From positions 124,001 through 188,000 of the forward strand of contig MCGO01000024.1 of the NCBI GenBank assembly GCA_002104985.1: a DNA stretch of 64,000 bases, read 5' to 3'. The stretch is from Rhizoclosmatium globosum (Eukaryota > Chytridiomycota > Chytridiomycetes > Chytridiales > Chytriomycetaceae). The translations under genes and the position numbers were made by a program. The notes below the pieces were generated by a model. That model did not search any database, was not told the origin of the DNA, and saw only the letters and a program-made list of their open reading frames with translations. Shown here one piece after another: positions 46,651 to 58,300 of this stretch (positions within the stretch are counted from its first letter, which is position 1; each line of letters opens with the position of its first letter).

Positions 46651-49600
46651 TTAAACATCTAAGCAAAGAACTTGATACTTTTTGATCTCAACTTCACGTC
46701 CATCAACAGTCATTTTCGCCCCTGTATATCCTTTCCCTCCAATTTTACCCAGACATAGGCAAACCTCAGACTTCCCAATTCTAAGGCCCGCAACAGTCTG
46801 GTTGTGTTCAACTTCCCCTCTCGCAATATGCAATAAAGTACCATCTTGCTCCACACCAGCTACCAGCGCGTTAGCGGGAACATCGCCATCCTTCGCATTC
46901 ACCCATTTCAGTCCCTCATAAGACACAAGAATTTCATGTCCAAACGAAATTCGTACTTCACGATCAAAGTACGCAACAACAGGACACGTCATTCCCTTCT
47001 CAATCCGTCCAACCAACAAACTCTTTCCAATCGTCGCACGAGCAACGTACATTTCCTTGCCCTCGAAACTAATCCCTGCAAACTCAGTCCTCTTCCCGTT
47101 CTCTTGGAACTCAGGCACGCCACCGCAAGCCCTGACAGGAATCCAAGATGCAGGGCTAGTCGCAACAAGTTCATGGTCTTGCGGCGGCGAATAACGGATC
47201 GGAACAAAGTTACGCCCACCACGGAGGAGAGAGACACCGTTTTCCTTCACATACACAACACGTCCATCAAACTCTTGACACATCTCGAGTTCAAGCGGAC
47301 TAAACTCTCCAGGCCTCATCACCATGAAACTTGGCAACCCCGCCTCACGGTACAATTTCGCAATCATTTCCGAGCAGAAAATCGTCTTGGGTACGTGGAG
47401 GGGAACCCCGACGGCGGAAAACGATTTGTGAACGAGATCACCTGTTTTGAAGAGTGGGTCGCTGACGCTTGCCATGATCTTCATTCCATTTGCGAGCGGG
47501 TATCCGTACCCTTTGTGGATATTGTAAAAGTCGAGGAGGAAGTTGGGGTTTTGCTTGAGGAGCTGTGTCATGTAAGCGCGATGATGTGGGGATAGGGGGC
47601 AGATAGCAACGTCGCAATCCATATCGTTAAGAACAGCTGGAAATAGACGCAATTGTGGACCTAAATGGCCTTTCGCTCCAGGGAAGTCTAATGGGCCCAC
47701 TGTTGAGAATTGGACACCCATAGTCGTTCCACTGAAAGCACTTTCGTAGATATAAAGCTTTCCATCTTCAAGAATGTCGAGCGGGAGAACAGATTTTGTG
47801 ACAATCATGGATGAGTGGGTCCATAAGCGAGAAAATGGTCGCTGTAGCTTTGGAACAACTTGATTAAGCGACACCTATACAAAATTATCAATATTTGGTC
47901 CATATGGAAACGGTCATAGTTTTAAAATCAACATACCTTGGAGATCAAATTCGCGACAGCATCAGAAGGTTTTCCTGCAAAGAGAACCAAGTCGAAGGGT
48001 TGGATTTCGTATTGATCCATGTCCAAGTCAAGCTTCCTGAAACTGGCTGCGAGAGCTTCGGAGGATGGTCGAGGTAAGAGTGGTGGAGGCGTCTCTGCTT
48101 CCGCTAATTCGGTTTCTTCTGTAGACTTCTCCTCAACTACCGCCGATTTTTCTTCCACATAAGCTAATGGTGCAATTGATGGCACAGTCGCTTGCATGAC
48201 TACTTCCGCCGCTGGAGTATAGTCAGGGGGGCGGTCACTTAATTGGGCGATTTGTTCGATGGCACTTGATGACGACACAGTATCAGTGCGAATCGGGTTA
48301 CTGTATATAAAAGTTATTAGAAATTTAATTATAAACAAGTTTAACTCAAGACTCACTCTAAGCAAAGAACTTGATATTTCTTGATCTCCACTTCTCTTCC
48401 ATCAACTGTCATCTTAGCTCCAGTATAACCACGGTGACCAATCTTGCCCAAACACAAACAAACCTCCGGCTTTCCAATTCTGAGCCCAACAATCGACTGT
48501 TTATGTTCTAGCTCTCCTCGAGCGACATGCAAGATAGTTCCATCTTCTTCCATTCCTGCTACAAGGGCATTTGGAGGACTTGACCATCTTGGGCCGTCAC
48601 CCACTTGAGCCCTTCGTAGGAAACCAATATTTCGTGTCCATATGCAATAGAGACTTCTCGGTCAAAGTAACTGATCATGGGGTTATTCCAACTCTTTTGG
48701 ATTTTCCCGATCAAGAGTGAATTTCCTACTTGAGCTCTTGCTAGGAACATTTCCTCTCCCCCGAAATCGATTCCTGCGAATTCTGTACGTTTTCCATCGG
48801 GTTGAAAGGGAGGAACACCTTTTCCAGGGTCGACTTTGATCCATTTGTCTGATTATGGAGCTTTGAAGCGAGGAGAAGATGGGCTCTTGTAAGTCTAAAG
48901 GGAATCAGAACAACACATGGGTAAAATCAACACTCACCTTGTAGTGGCAGGAATCATTTTTCCTTCATGCAAAAGAACGACTCCAGCTTCTTTGACATAG
49001 TACACGAGTCCACCAAATTCTTCAGCAACCTCCAGCTCCAAAGGTGTGACTTGATCAGGATTAAACTTGACAAAAGTTGGCAACTCAGCCCCGCGATACA
49101 CAGTACTAACTAATTCAGAACAAAAGATGGACTTGCTTTCCGCAATCTGAATCCCAACAACACCTCCAACAGCGCTAAACGTCTTGGATGCATACGTTCC
49201 AGCCTTATAAAGTGGATCAGAAGCAGCCGCGACAACTTTCAAAATGTTTCCAAGAGGGTAACTGAAATCCTTATGTTTCAAGTAGATGTCGAGGAGGAAT
49301 CGTGGGTTTGCATCAAGACGCTGTTGAACCTGTTGCCGGTGACTTGGCAAAAGGGGGCATATCACAACATCGCATGACATTTCTTCAATGACTTCGTCTA
49401 AAGGCCTGATTTGTGGACCAAGGTGTGCTTTGGCAGGTGCGCGATCGACTGGGAGAGTCCTTGAATATGGAACGCCGGCGATCGATCCACTGAAGACACT
49501 CTCGTACACATAAAGTCTTCCTGGTTCAAGGCACTCAAGTGGTAGTACTTCCTTGTCACAATCATGCCGGAATGTGTCCAAAGTCGGAGAATGGTCGTTT

Positions 49601-50009
49601 CAGTTTCGGGACGACTTCGTGCAATGTAACCTAGAGAATAAAGAGATTAGCAGCGAGAAGTAGAGAATGATTGGGCCATGGTTGATTGGGCCATGGTGCA
49701 TATTGAATGATTCCTGAGATGGAGTCTGAGACTGTGTGACCCTTACCTTGGATATCATCTTAGCCACTGCATCGTTTCCTGCAAAGAGAACAACATCAAA
49801 CGGCTGAATCTGGTAGTCTCCGAGAGCCAAGTTCTTCAAGCTCGGAAGAATAGAGTCGTTTGGGGGAATGACAGGAACCCATCAACAGTGTTTGTACTAG
49901 TGACTGGTTGAACCGACTCAGCAAGTGAGATATTTGAAGAACTGGGCTTCTTTTTCCATCCGAATGAAATGGTCGGTAATTGGATGTTGGGGAGGGACGA
50001 GCCTGTCAT
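46651..50009 (-). CDS. Tandem permuted NlpC/P60-like plus DM9 protein
   Basis: Two homologous units, probably one protein of about 1,000 aa. ATG at 50009 (MTGSSLPNIQLPTISFGWKK). Each unit begins IQPF(D)xVLFAG...ISKV, then an intron, then LWTHS(S/G)MIVT with the catalytic-type His, later SIFCSELVSTVYRGAELP or TIFCSEMIAKLYREAGLP with the catalytic-type Cys, as in permuted papain-like amidases of the YiiX/C92 group. Each then carries two DM9 (DUF3421) repeats: GKRTEFAGIxFxGxEMxxAR and LKWV(N/T)AxDG...ALVAG, ending EVEIKKYQVLCL. A 56-nt GT-AG intron (48301-48356) joins the end of unit 1 to the Ser/Glu-rich linker of unit 2 in frame. Other introns: 49631-49746, 48906-48946, 47877-47935. Frameshifts near 49885, 49590, 49555, 48850 and 48590, all in unit 1; unit 2 is clean. 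DM9 repeats are lectin-like in animals. Role unknown. Confidence 0.7.
48301..48356 (-). other. Intron joining the two amidase-DM9 units
   Basis: Canonical GTGAGT donor and TATACAG acceptor. When spliced, the last codon of unit 1 becomes Asp and the frame continues into the linker of unit 2. If retained, the donor itself supplies a stop (GAG TGA) right after unit 1, giving a single-unit protein that ends like unit 2. Confidence 0.6.
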
Positions 50010-50684
50010 TCAGTGGGTGTGGAGTGGCTTCTGATGTATTTTTTTACAAATCCATTCATTAATGAATATAATCAGTCCAATGTTTGTATATTACAAAACA
50101 ATGCTTTGTTGTTCCACTGTGAACTGTGAACGTTTGGTTAATTAAAGAAGTTCTAGCATTCATTTGACTACTGATCGGCCAAATAATCACAAACTTCACT
50201 AATCTCGTGATTTATACATAGTGGTACCAATTTGGCATGTTGTCTCCACTCCCAGGCCTTCAGTCTCGAACTGCAGTTTGATTGTATCACACTATCGAAA
50301 AGATCTACGAAGCAAATACTTCAACAACCATCCAGCAAGTTTAGCTGAGTAAATTACTGAACAATAGCGCCTATCAGACATCGCGAATTTGAACCAAGTG
50401 GAAAGATCTTCCCTGTTCTGCTCCAAACTTCTCTCACATTAAACAAAACTTCCGACAATGATTAGTGGTACATCATGGCTCACACACGAGTAGCCAACAG
50501 AATGCAACCATAAGATTGCGCAACCGCCACGTGTTGGGGGCGCGTGGGGTGCTTTTTGGGGCGTGGGAACAGTCCCCCAACCCCACTGAAACAGTTTTTG
50601 GGGGAAGACCGGACCTGGAAAAAAATTGGCATAAGAAGGGAACAAGGCGCCTTCTTCATTTCGTCAAGAAAACTACATTCAAAA
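50010..50684. promoter_or_regulatory. Divergent region upstream of SAM synthetase
   Basis: 675 nt between two divergent starts. A CACGTG box lies at 50528-50533, about 152 nt before the SAM synthetase ATG, next to a G-rich stretch (50533-50605). In yeasts CACGTG is the Cbf1 site of sulfur and methionine genes, so a related control is possible. Nothing else with gene-like structure was found here; the + ORF at 50465 is not supported. Confidence 0.35.
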
Positions 50685-52250
50685 ATGCCAGAAACCTTCC
50701 TCTTCACCTCCGAGTCCGTCGGCGAGGGTCACCCAGGTACCTACTGCTCCTTGCATTCAGCTTCTGTTCCCTGCGCGATGTGATCAGATCGCGAAGTTGC
50801 CCTTGGCAGTTATCAGCTTTGCGCTTTTTTAGGCGACTTGTGGTTGACGTCAGCTTTCTCTCTTCTCTCGCTCTCTCTACTATCTTCGACATTTGATCTA
50901 ATTGCTTGCTTTCCCATTGACTCTCTTTGCTGTTTCCGTCAATAGACAAGATCTGTGACCAAGGTGAGCTTTCATTATCTTTCGCGTGCTCGCAATCAAA
51001 ACATTCAGGCTAAACAAATACTTTTAATCAGTCTCTGACGCCATTGTCGATGCCTGTTTGGCCGTTGACCCAATGTCCCGTGTTGCCTGTGAGACTGCCA
51101 CCAAGACTGGTATGATCATGGTCCTCGGAGAGATCACCACCAAGGCTGTCCTCGACTACCAGAAGATTATCCGTGAGACTGTCAAGTCCATCGGTTACGA
51201 CGACTCTGCCAAGGGTGAGTAACAAATTCACTTGCTCTTTGAACTTGGATCTTGACGTGACAGCATTGCGTCATTGATCCCTTACATCTCCTCTCCACCC
51301 CTTCCTCGTATCGCTCAAAATTCTAAATCAATGTTACTCGTCAGGTTTCGACTACAAGACCTGTAACGTCTTGGTTGCCATTGAGCAGCAGTCCCCAGAC
51401 ATTGCCGGAGGTCTTGTCCAGCAAGGTTTCGACATTGAGAAGATCGGTGCCGGAGACCAGGGTATCATGTTCGGTTACGCTACCGACGAGACCCCAGAGC
51501 TCATGCCACTCACCGTCATGCTCGCTCACCAGCTCAACATGAAGATGACTGAGCTCCGTAAGTCCTCTGGCCCAGACGCCCTCCCATGGTTGCGCCCAGA
51601 CACCAAGACCCAGGTTACCGTTGAGTACTCCCAGGACAAGGGTGTCCTTACCCCACTCCGTGTCGACACCATTGTCATCTCCACCCAGCACGCTGAGGAG
51701 GTTGACAACGCCACCATCAAGGCTGCCCTCATGGAGAAGGTCATCAAGGCCGTTGTCCCAGCCAAGTACTTGGATGCCAGCACCAAGTACCACCTTCAGC
51801 CATCTGGTCGTTTCATCATTGGAGGACCACAGGGAGACGCCGGAGTTACCGGACGTAAGATTATCGTCGACACCTACGGTGGTTGGGGAGCTCACGGAGG
51901 AGGTGCCTTCTCCGGAAAGGACTGGTCCAAGGTCGACCGTTCCGCTGCCTACACTGGTCGTTGGGTCGCCAAGTCCCTCGTCGCTGCCGGTCTCGCCAAG
52001 CGTGCCCTCGTCCAGCTCTCTACGCATCGGTGTTGCTGAGCCAACCTCCATCTACGTTGACACCTACGGAACCTCCACCAAGACCAACGCTGAGATCCTC
52101 GCCATTGTCAAGGCTAACTTTGACCTCCGTCCAGGAGTCATTGTCAAGGAGCTCGACCTCTTCAAGCCAATCTACCAGAAGACTGCTGCTTACGGTCACT
52201 TCGGTCGTTCCGAGTTCGCCTGGGAGCAGCCAAAGAAGCTCAAGTTCTAA
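50685..52250 (+). CDS. S-adenosylmethionine synthetase
   Basis: Makes S-adenosylmethionine from ATP and methionine in the cytosol. Four exons: 50685-50736, an 18-nt microexon 50946-50963, 51032-51214 and 51345-52250; the introns (209, 68 and 130 nt) are longer than most here. Motifs: [17 protein letters not shown] then DKICDQ (ATP site), [38 protein letters not shown] (signature 1), [13 protein letters not shown], then [40 protein letters not shown] (signature 2; P-loop-like GGGAFSGKD), [11 protein letters not shown] and [13 protein letters not shown] near the end. Codons are strongly biased to C-ending synonyms (GTC, ATC, GCC, AAG), unlike neighbouring genes, as expected of a highly expressed gene. 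Two bases are missing near 52030 (LVQLS to IGVAEP), in runs TT and CC. The rest is standard. Confidence 0.95.
50946..50963 (+). other. 18-nt microexon of SAM synthetase
   Basis: Encodes the DKICDQ motif that all SAM synthetases need. It is flanked by an AG acceptor (CAATAG) and a GTGAGC donor. Automatic gene finders easily skip exons this small. Confidence 0.85.
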
Positions 52251-52600
52251 GTTAGTTCTTTGCTAGCCTGCATGATGATGATGTTTATTCGTTGTAATTC
52301 TAAAAAAATGTAATAAAAATCCCGGACGATGTTGCGTTCATTTGAAAAATGGTTGCTATTTCCAATTTTGTCCCAATGGCGGAAGGGGTTGTGGGAAAAA
52401 AAATCGGCATTACCAAATGATGACTGCACGTATAACACCACTAACTGCGGAATAGTTATGCAACAGGAACGAGGCCGAAAATTCCCCAAAATCAAAAGTT
52501 TAATAGTCAAAGTTTCTCCATATAATTTACAAATAAGGCGTCTCATTCAACATGAATTTTAATAACCTGGAAGGCGGAAAGAGGCCGTCTTCATTTGTTT
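52251..52600. other. Convergent 3' region, no gene
   Basis: 350 nt between the SAM synthetase stop and the NPC2-like stop. AT-rich, with AATAAA-like signal TAATAAAA at 52310-52317 for the plus gene. No gene was seen; the small ORFs on both strands show no coding features. Confidence 0.7.
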
Positions 52601-53245
52601 TTACAACTTGATACGGATGTTCAAGCAGGTCAGGGGTTTATCGTCGACAGTGAATGCACGAACAGCGACTCATAAGTTCCCTGCGTGAGTAGTACATCAG
52701 TAATGAATATGACAGGAAGGATGGAGAAAGAGGTGTGTAGAGAGTGTAGAGAAGGAGAATAACGTGAGGCGGAATATAAAGACACTCACGGGAGGCACCT
52801 CTCGAGGAAAGTCGACCGAGTGGTAAACTTCCTGCCTGCCCTTCGCGATGGACAAGCATGACCAATCTTTCCACTCTCCTCACACAAATCCAGTTCCCTT
52901 GATACAACTTGATAATTCCGAGCTTCACAACAACATTAATATACGCGCCGTCAAGAACGTCTCTGAGAGCGACCCGACACGGCAACGTCCAGGCGGGCAC
53001 CTCTCTTTGGCGGATCGGGGGACATTGAGAGAGTCTCTGGGGCGAAGACATCTGCCGCGGAGCCGCAGTGGTTGATTGAGCCGTCGAGAAGAGGTCGAAG
53101 GCGGCAAACTCGGATGCGGGAATGAGGTCGAATGCGGCATCGTTCTCGACTTGGGCTTGGATTTGAAGTGGAGGAGAGAGAGCAAGGGCGAAGGCGGTGG
53201 TGGTTGCGAAGCGGCGGCAAGGACGGCAGTGACTGAGACGCGCAT
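52601..53245 (-). CDS. NPC2-like ML-domain lipid transfer protein
   Basis: A small secreted or vacuolar sterol/phospholipid transfer protein of the ML family (fungal PG/PI-TP, NPC2). ATG at 53245; residues MRVSVTAVLAA start a signal peptide. Across frames the family order is complete: DAAFDLIPASEFAAFDLF, DGSINHCGSAADVF, LSMSPDPPKRGARLDVAVSG, GAYINVVVKLGIIKLYQGN, LDLCEESGKIGHACP and, after an intron at 52681-52789, VRAFTVDDKPLTCLNIRIKL with a stop at 52601-52603. SPDPPKRGA and GAYINVVVKLGIIKLY are typical fungal NPC2 motifs, and four to six disulfide Cys are in place. At least four one-base deletions lie in the first exon (about 53190, 53085, 52985, 52900), so no single frame covers it. A gene finder would miss it. 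Confidence 0.75.
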
Positions 53246-53286
53246 TTGTTGTTTGGTGTTACTTTTTATTTTTTGTTTATTATTCG

Positions 53287-55251
53287 TTATTCCATAGCGT
53301 CACTTTGGTTCAAACTCATCCTTGATCGGCCACTCACGCGCGAGTTCGGACGCAGCGAATCCGAAGTGTGGCCGCGGTCGGGACTCAGACGCGAACTTGT
53401 GGAAAGCAGGTGCGGGTTGCTGCCACTGCCGCCGCCCTTGACTAGTCCCACGTGCTCGGCACCAAGCTCGGCCTCAGAGAGCTCGCCCGTTCGTGTGAGG
53501 GACAACAGGTCGCCGAGAATGTTCTTGAGCCGGTCGCCCTTGTCGTCGCGATTCACCTGAAAAACATCACAGAAAGAAACATCATCAACAGAGGAATACA
53601 AACAAACAAACAATCACTCAACTATTCCTGTCAAATGACTCATGACACTCGCTGTCTTTTCTTCAATCATTTGCCGCTTCAACTCTTCGTTGGCTGGCGA
53701 TATGGTCGTTCAGCAACCACGGCGGAACTATTCCAATTCCACTGTTTCGCCTGGTCCCTTCAGATTGAATGCTTTGTCGCCGATTGAATTCAATCATTGA
53801 TGCCTGCCTGGATTTATCGGGAGTATCTGCTGTTTGAGGGATAATCATACTATGATTCCTTAGTTCTGGTAATACGTGTGGCTGTCCCTCCATTACAATC
53901 AACGATTTCCTCCGTTCTTGCTCAGTCAGCTTTGTTGCTTGCTCCGCAATCTTTGTGCTCAATTTTCGAGGCCTTAATTTCACATCCAACAAAGGTGGCT
54001 CCTTGTACTCATCTTCATCCTCGCCGCTCTCAACGTCTGCTGGCGTAATAACGTTCTTCAACCACTAACATTTTTGACTTTGGCCGAATCAGCAACCCTA
54101 TTTCCGTTGGCGGAATCTAAACCCCTGCTTAAATCCTTCAACGATCCGCCCACCTTGTTAATATCCCTCAACGATCCACCCTTCTTTGGCGTTCCACTCT
54201 TTTTTGGAGTTGCTGGCGCGTCTATATGCCTCGAATTCACCTCTTTCATGAGTGCAAATGCAGCCGCAACAGCCAAATCAGTCTCACTCTGACCCACATC
54301 CTGCATCTCATCCTCTGTCAAATAATGAATGCTTCCATTCACAGCAACAGCCTTCTTGGGCCGTCGATCAATAACCTCCACAACAGGAACCGTTGGAAAC
54401 TTTTCCTCATAAATCCGTTCATACTTTCCAAGCGCCGCATTGATAACATCCATATCCTCGAACTGAATTCACCTCTCCGCATCTTTTTATACCGCTCACT
54501 CTGTTTGAACGGTTTCGCAAGCGTCGGTTTCTTGAACGTCGGGTCGTACTTTCCTGCAATCACAGAGGGATACCTTCATTCAACAGACTATACTCAAACT
54601 ACTCCGTTGTTCTGGGGCTGGCGGTGGGGGCCTCTTTGACCGCTCAATCTCGTCCAAGACTTCCTTATCTTTCGAGCACAGCTCGTCACGGGTCGACTTG
54701 ACGCTGCGAGTTTTACGAGCGGTGGAATAGAGAGGCGACTAATGTGTCGAGATCTTCGTGCGCGAGTGGGTGTACATCTGGGTTCAGTTCAAAGTGTTTC
54801 TGGGAAGGGTTTTTTGGATCGTATGCATCGATATGATGGATTTTCCCTGTTGGATCGACGGGGTGGAAATGAAGTGTATCCCACCATGCTGGAGGCTGTG
54901 GTTTGTCAGCCAATCGAATTGTTCGCAACTTGTGGAGGTCAAAGAACTCGTTCTTTTCTTCGGCAGTCAAAGGACGAATGACGGGTATTTCGTCTCCGCG
55001 ATTTCCTTCCGGTTCGTGATTTTGATGAAACTTTGTACTGAATCTAGACCTGCGAGGTAAGGTATTGACCCTCTTTGCTCCACTTTCTCTTCAGAGAAGC
55101 TGTCATCGGAGTCTGACGAAATCAAATCTTCTTTGACGGATTTGATGCCTGCACCTGCAGCCATTGAAGAATGTTGTCGCTTGAGGAGCTGCAGTTGGAG
55201 GGGCTCGGCTGCGTCAGAAGAGATTTTGGAGAAATTCTTGCGTCGCGACAT
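53287..55251 (-). CDS. Unrecognised basic/Ser-rich protein next to IQCH
   Basis: The first exon opens with MSRRKNFSKISSDAAEPLQL (ATG at 55251), followed by TAEEKNEFFDLHKLRTIRLA, PPAWWDTLHFHPVDPTGKIH, AGKYDPTFKKPTLAKPFKQS, VINAALGKYERIYEEKFPTV, HYLTEDEMQDVGQSETDLAV, KEPPLLDVKLRPRKLSTKI and the tail GDRLKNILGDLLSLTRTGEL to a stop at 53287. Introns near 54462-54482, 54560-54600 and 53557-53625 and several frameshifts (near 54970, 54720, 54060, 53660) are needed. The middle has a PKKxGTPKKGG repeat and is disordered. The family was not recognised. The in-frame sequence continues upstream of 55251 (to about 55330), so it could be the C-terminal part of the adjacent IQCH-like gene instead of a gene of its own. 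Confidence 0.45.
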
Positions 55252-55363
55252 GGGCGTTTTGTTTGCGTTACCACTATCGTCTCCTGGAACCTCTGAAGGG
55301 GCACGTTTTAAGTTGAAGATGGACGCATAGGCGTCGCTACAAATTCAGGGTAGTGAGTTGCAC

Positions 55364-58300
55364 TTATGCAATACTGAGGATTGGTATCCACGTTCTTCCA
55401 TTCTTGAATAAAAAACGTGCAGTATCTTTAACGTTGCTGACCAAGTCGATGCAGTCATAGTGTTTCAGTCTTCGGTGGCAGATGGTGAGGTCTTTCAGGA
55501 AAGCCGCAATGGTGGACTTGTAGTCAGATCCCATAGTAACCATAGGCATTAACATTGGGATATCAGGATTGACAAGTGGGAAATAGGTTCCCTTTCGAGT
55601 CTAACACCGAGTGAGCATTAGTCCGTATTACGAACAATTGGAACCACACCCACCTTTTCATTAAATCGAACTCCATCTCGCTGACAAGTTTGCACAAACC
55701 CTCTCCACGTAAGCCTTACAATTTCTTCACTCCTCAGATTCTCAGCATATATCGCAACTCTCTGCTCCGTCTCCCCTCCAGCCTGCTTAATAATATTATG
55801 CTCAAAGTCAGCTCTCAGCAACGGATGATCCGTGAAAACCGCATTCTGCGTCCGTTCAAGATGCAAAGGAATATCCGTCCACTGGAACGAACTAATCCCC
55901 GTCTTGGCATCAATCTCACACCCACTGGATACAAGCACGCTACTCGCTTTCAACAGCGTCGGCGATAAAAACGGATACAAATTATTCGTCCACCACCCAT
56001 TCCTTTCCGTAACAGGATCCCACCATGCTGAAATTGCAAAGTCACGTACCCAAATATCCCCGCCTTTGTGCAGTTTGTAAGAAGCCGATCAACGATTTTC
56101 ATGAGCATCGCGTGGGGGAGTCGTTGTTGAGGTACAACGAATCCGATTTGTTCAAAGTCTTTGGCGAGGAGGACTTCGGCGGATAAGAGTTGAGAATAGG
56201 TTCCGCCCATGTCAATCAAGAACCCGACTTCGATTCTGCGTAAGAGTGTGCCGTCGTGGACGGGGCAGGCTTGGATGAAGCCTCCGGTTCCTTTTGTTTG
56301 AGTGATGGGAAGTTTGGGGCCGATGATTCCGCAGACTCTGTGGATGAAGTCGATGTATGTTGGGCATTTTCGTAGTGTAAGATTTCTTGAAGGTTGAATT
56401 TGGATGCAGCTTCGTCTACAGTTTCTTCGTCAAACGCTGTCAAGTGTGGAACGCTCTCAAAATCTACGTGAGTAAGTTACTGATTGTATTCATGAGCTTA
56501 TTTGCTTTTTTTACCAATCGAAGCATCAAAGGCACAATCTGGTTTGGCAAAGTCCATTTGACTTGATCGACGTTTCTCAAATATCTCCCAGAATGCTACA
56601 TTCGTTTGGTACTTGGCTGTTAAATGAAGCAAGACTTCTTTTAATTTATATTGAGGGCCTGGTTTGAAGCTCATTCCTGTTGTGATGAAACTTTGGCATC
56701 AAATGAAAGCTTGAAAGCCCTTTTACCTGGCACGACTTCAAATCCAGCATTCCGGAGAAATACTCTAGCCTTATGTCGTGTGTTGATTCTCTTTGCCTTT
56801 TCAGGCTTAGATCCAATAACCGGTATGTCCAGAAGCTTTAGATCGATTTAATCATTTTGAACGAACAATTTCTCGAACTTACCGAACTTAGCCCTATTTC
56901 AGCCCTTCCAATTGTATCGGTCATGAGGAATGACAGCCTGCCATCGAGGATACTTTTAACTTGAGCGAGTGCTTTATGACTGGATTGGAGCATGGCTGCA
57001 ACGCTGGATCCCGGCACAAAACACTTGGCAGTCTCAGGAGATATGAGTTTAAGTCTTCCTGCGGCGATGGGATCCAAATCCAGGAAGCCAGTCGCTTTAC
57101 ACAAAGAATAGTATTAACCTTGGTATATAAAAAAAAACCTCACTTACCCAGCTGCTCCCGAATATACTTCCGCTTCTCATCGGTCAAGTGCGGGATAACA
57201 AGCACAAGCTGCTCAACCGACCCATCGTAAAGCATAATAGTTCGTCCAATAACATAATCCATAACATCAAAGTTAAAAAATCGAGGAGCAAGCTGCAAAA
57301 TAACTTTCGGCCTCGCAGCCATATTCGCCTCTCTCCACTCTTTAACAAGAGCATTCATCCACCGATAAAATCGCTTTTTTGTTGCGTTTCAAATCGACCG
57401 AGAATTTGCTGATATAGCTGAGACCGAAACTTTTTCAGTCGGAAGCTTTTGATCATAATGCGTGAGCTTTTCATCATTTCGTGATAGTCTTTGAGTAGGA
57501 TTCTTGATTTATATGCGGACCACTTGTTTTGTATGCGGCGTGCTGCTAAATTGCGAGAACAGTCTAATCCAGTCCCTTTGTAGATCTGGCCGGCTTCCTG
57601 ATGATGCTCAGTACTTCTTCCGAATTAAAGAGTAGTTTTTGTAAGGAATCGAGAGAGATCTGGCCCGCTGGGGCGGGAATCACAGACGCCAACAAAATAA
57701 GCTCCTGACATTTGACTTCCGCACACGGAACAGCATATCGTTGCAACAAGTTCTCTGTTTTCCAAATAAAGTATCGAATTTGAGGCCAGATGTCGTGATA
57801 TCGAGTCTTGAAGTTCAAGTACGCATCGCTGGTCGTCACAGCAAATCCATCCATGATAAAAATCGTCCAGTTGTTGGAAGGATCCGTGCGAACGCTGTCG
57901 ATTGTATTGTATCCAGCACTGTTTTGGCGTGTGGCTGGTGGTGCTAATAATTTCGGATGAGTTTGGGAAAACCGAAGTTGCGCTAGAGCTCGCTGTGGTT
58001 TCTCTTCTCGATAGAGGGGACATGGTGGCTTGAAAATAATTACGGACTGAGGCGATTCCGTATATGCCAATTTTTCAAGGTACCTCTTCAACCCAGTGTT
58101 AGTCTACATTGAAAAAGCTGGGTTCCTACCATAGACTTTGTCACGGTCTCGATACCAAGAGTTTTCGCAATTTCTTTCTGAAGTTTGGTGTTTGTGCAGA
58201 TGTCTGGTAACGGTGGCAACTTTTTTTGAGGCTTCATTAAATGTGGTATGACAGGTCTATCAAACGTCGAATATCTCTTGATTGGATCCATAACTCTTGT

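Noticed and set aside
51341..52051. 236-codon antisense ORF over SAM synthetase
   Set aside because: Produced by the strong codon bias of the sense gene; no family match, and the sense strand is a clear enzyme.
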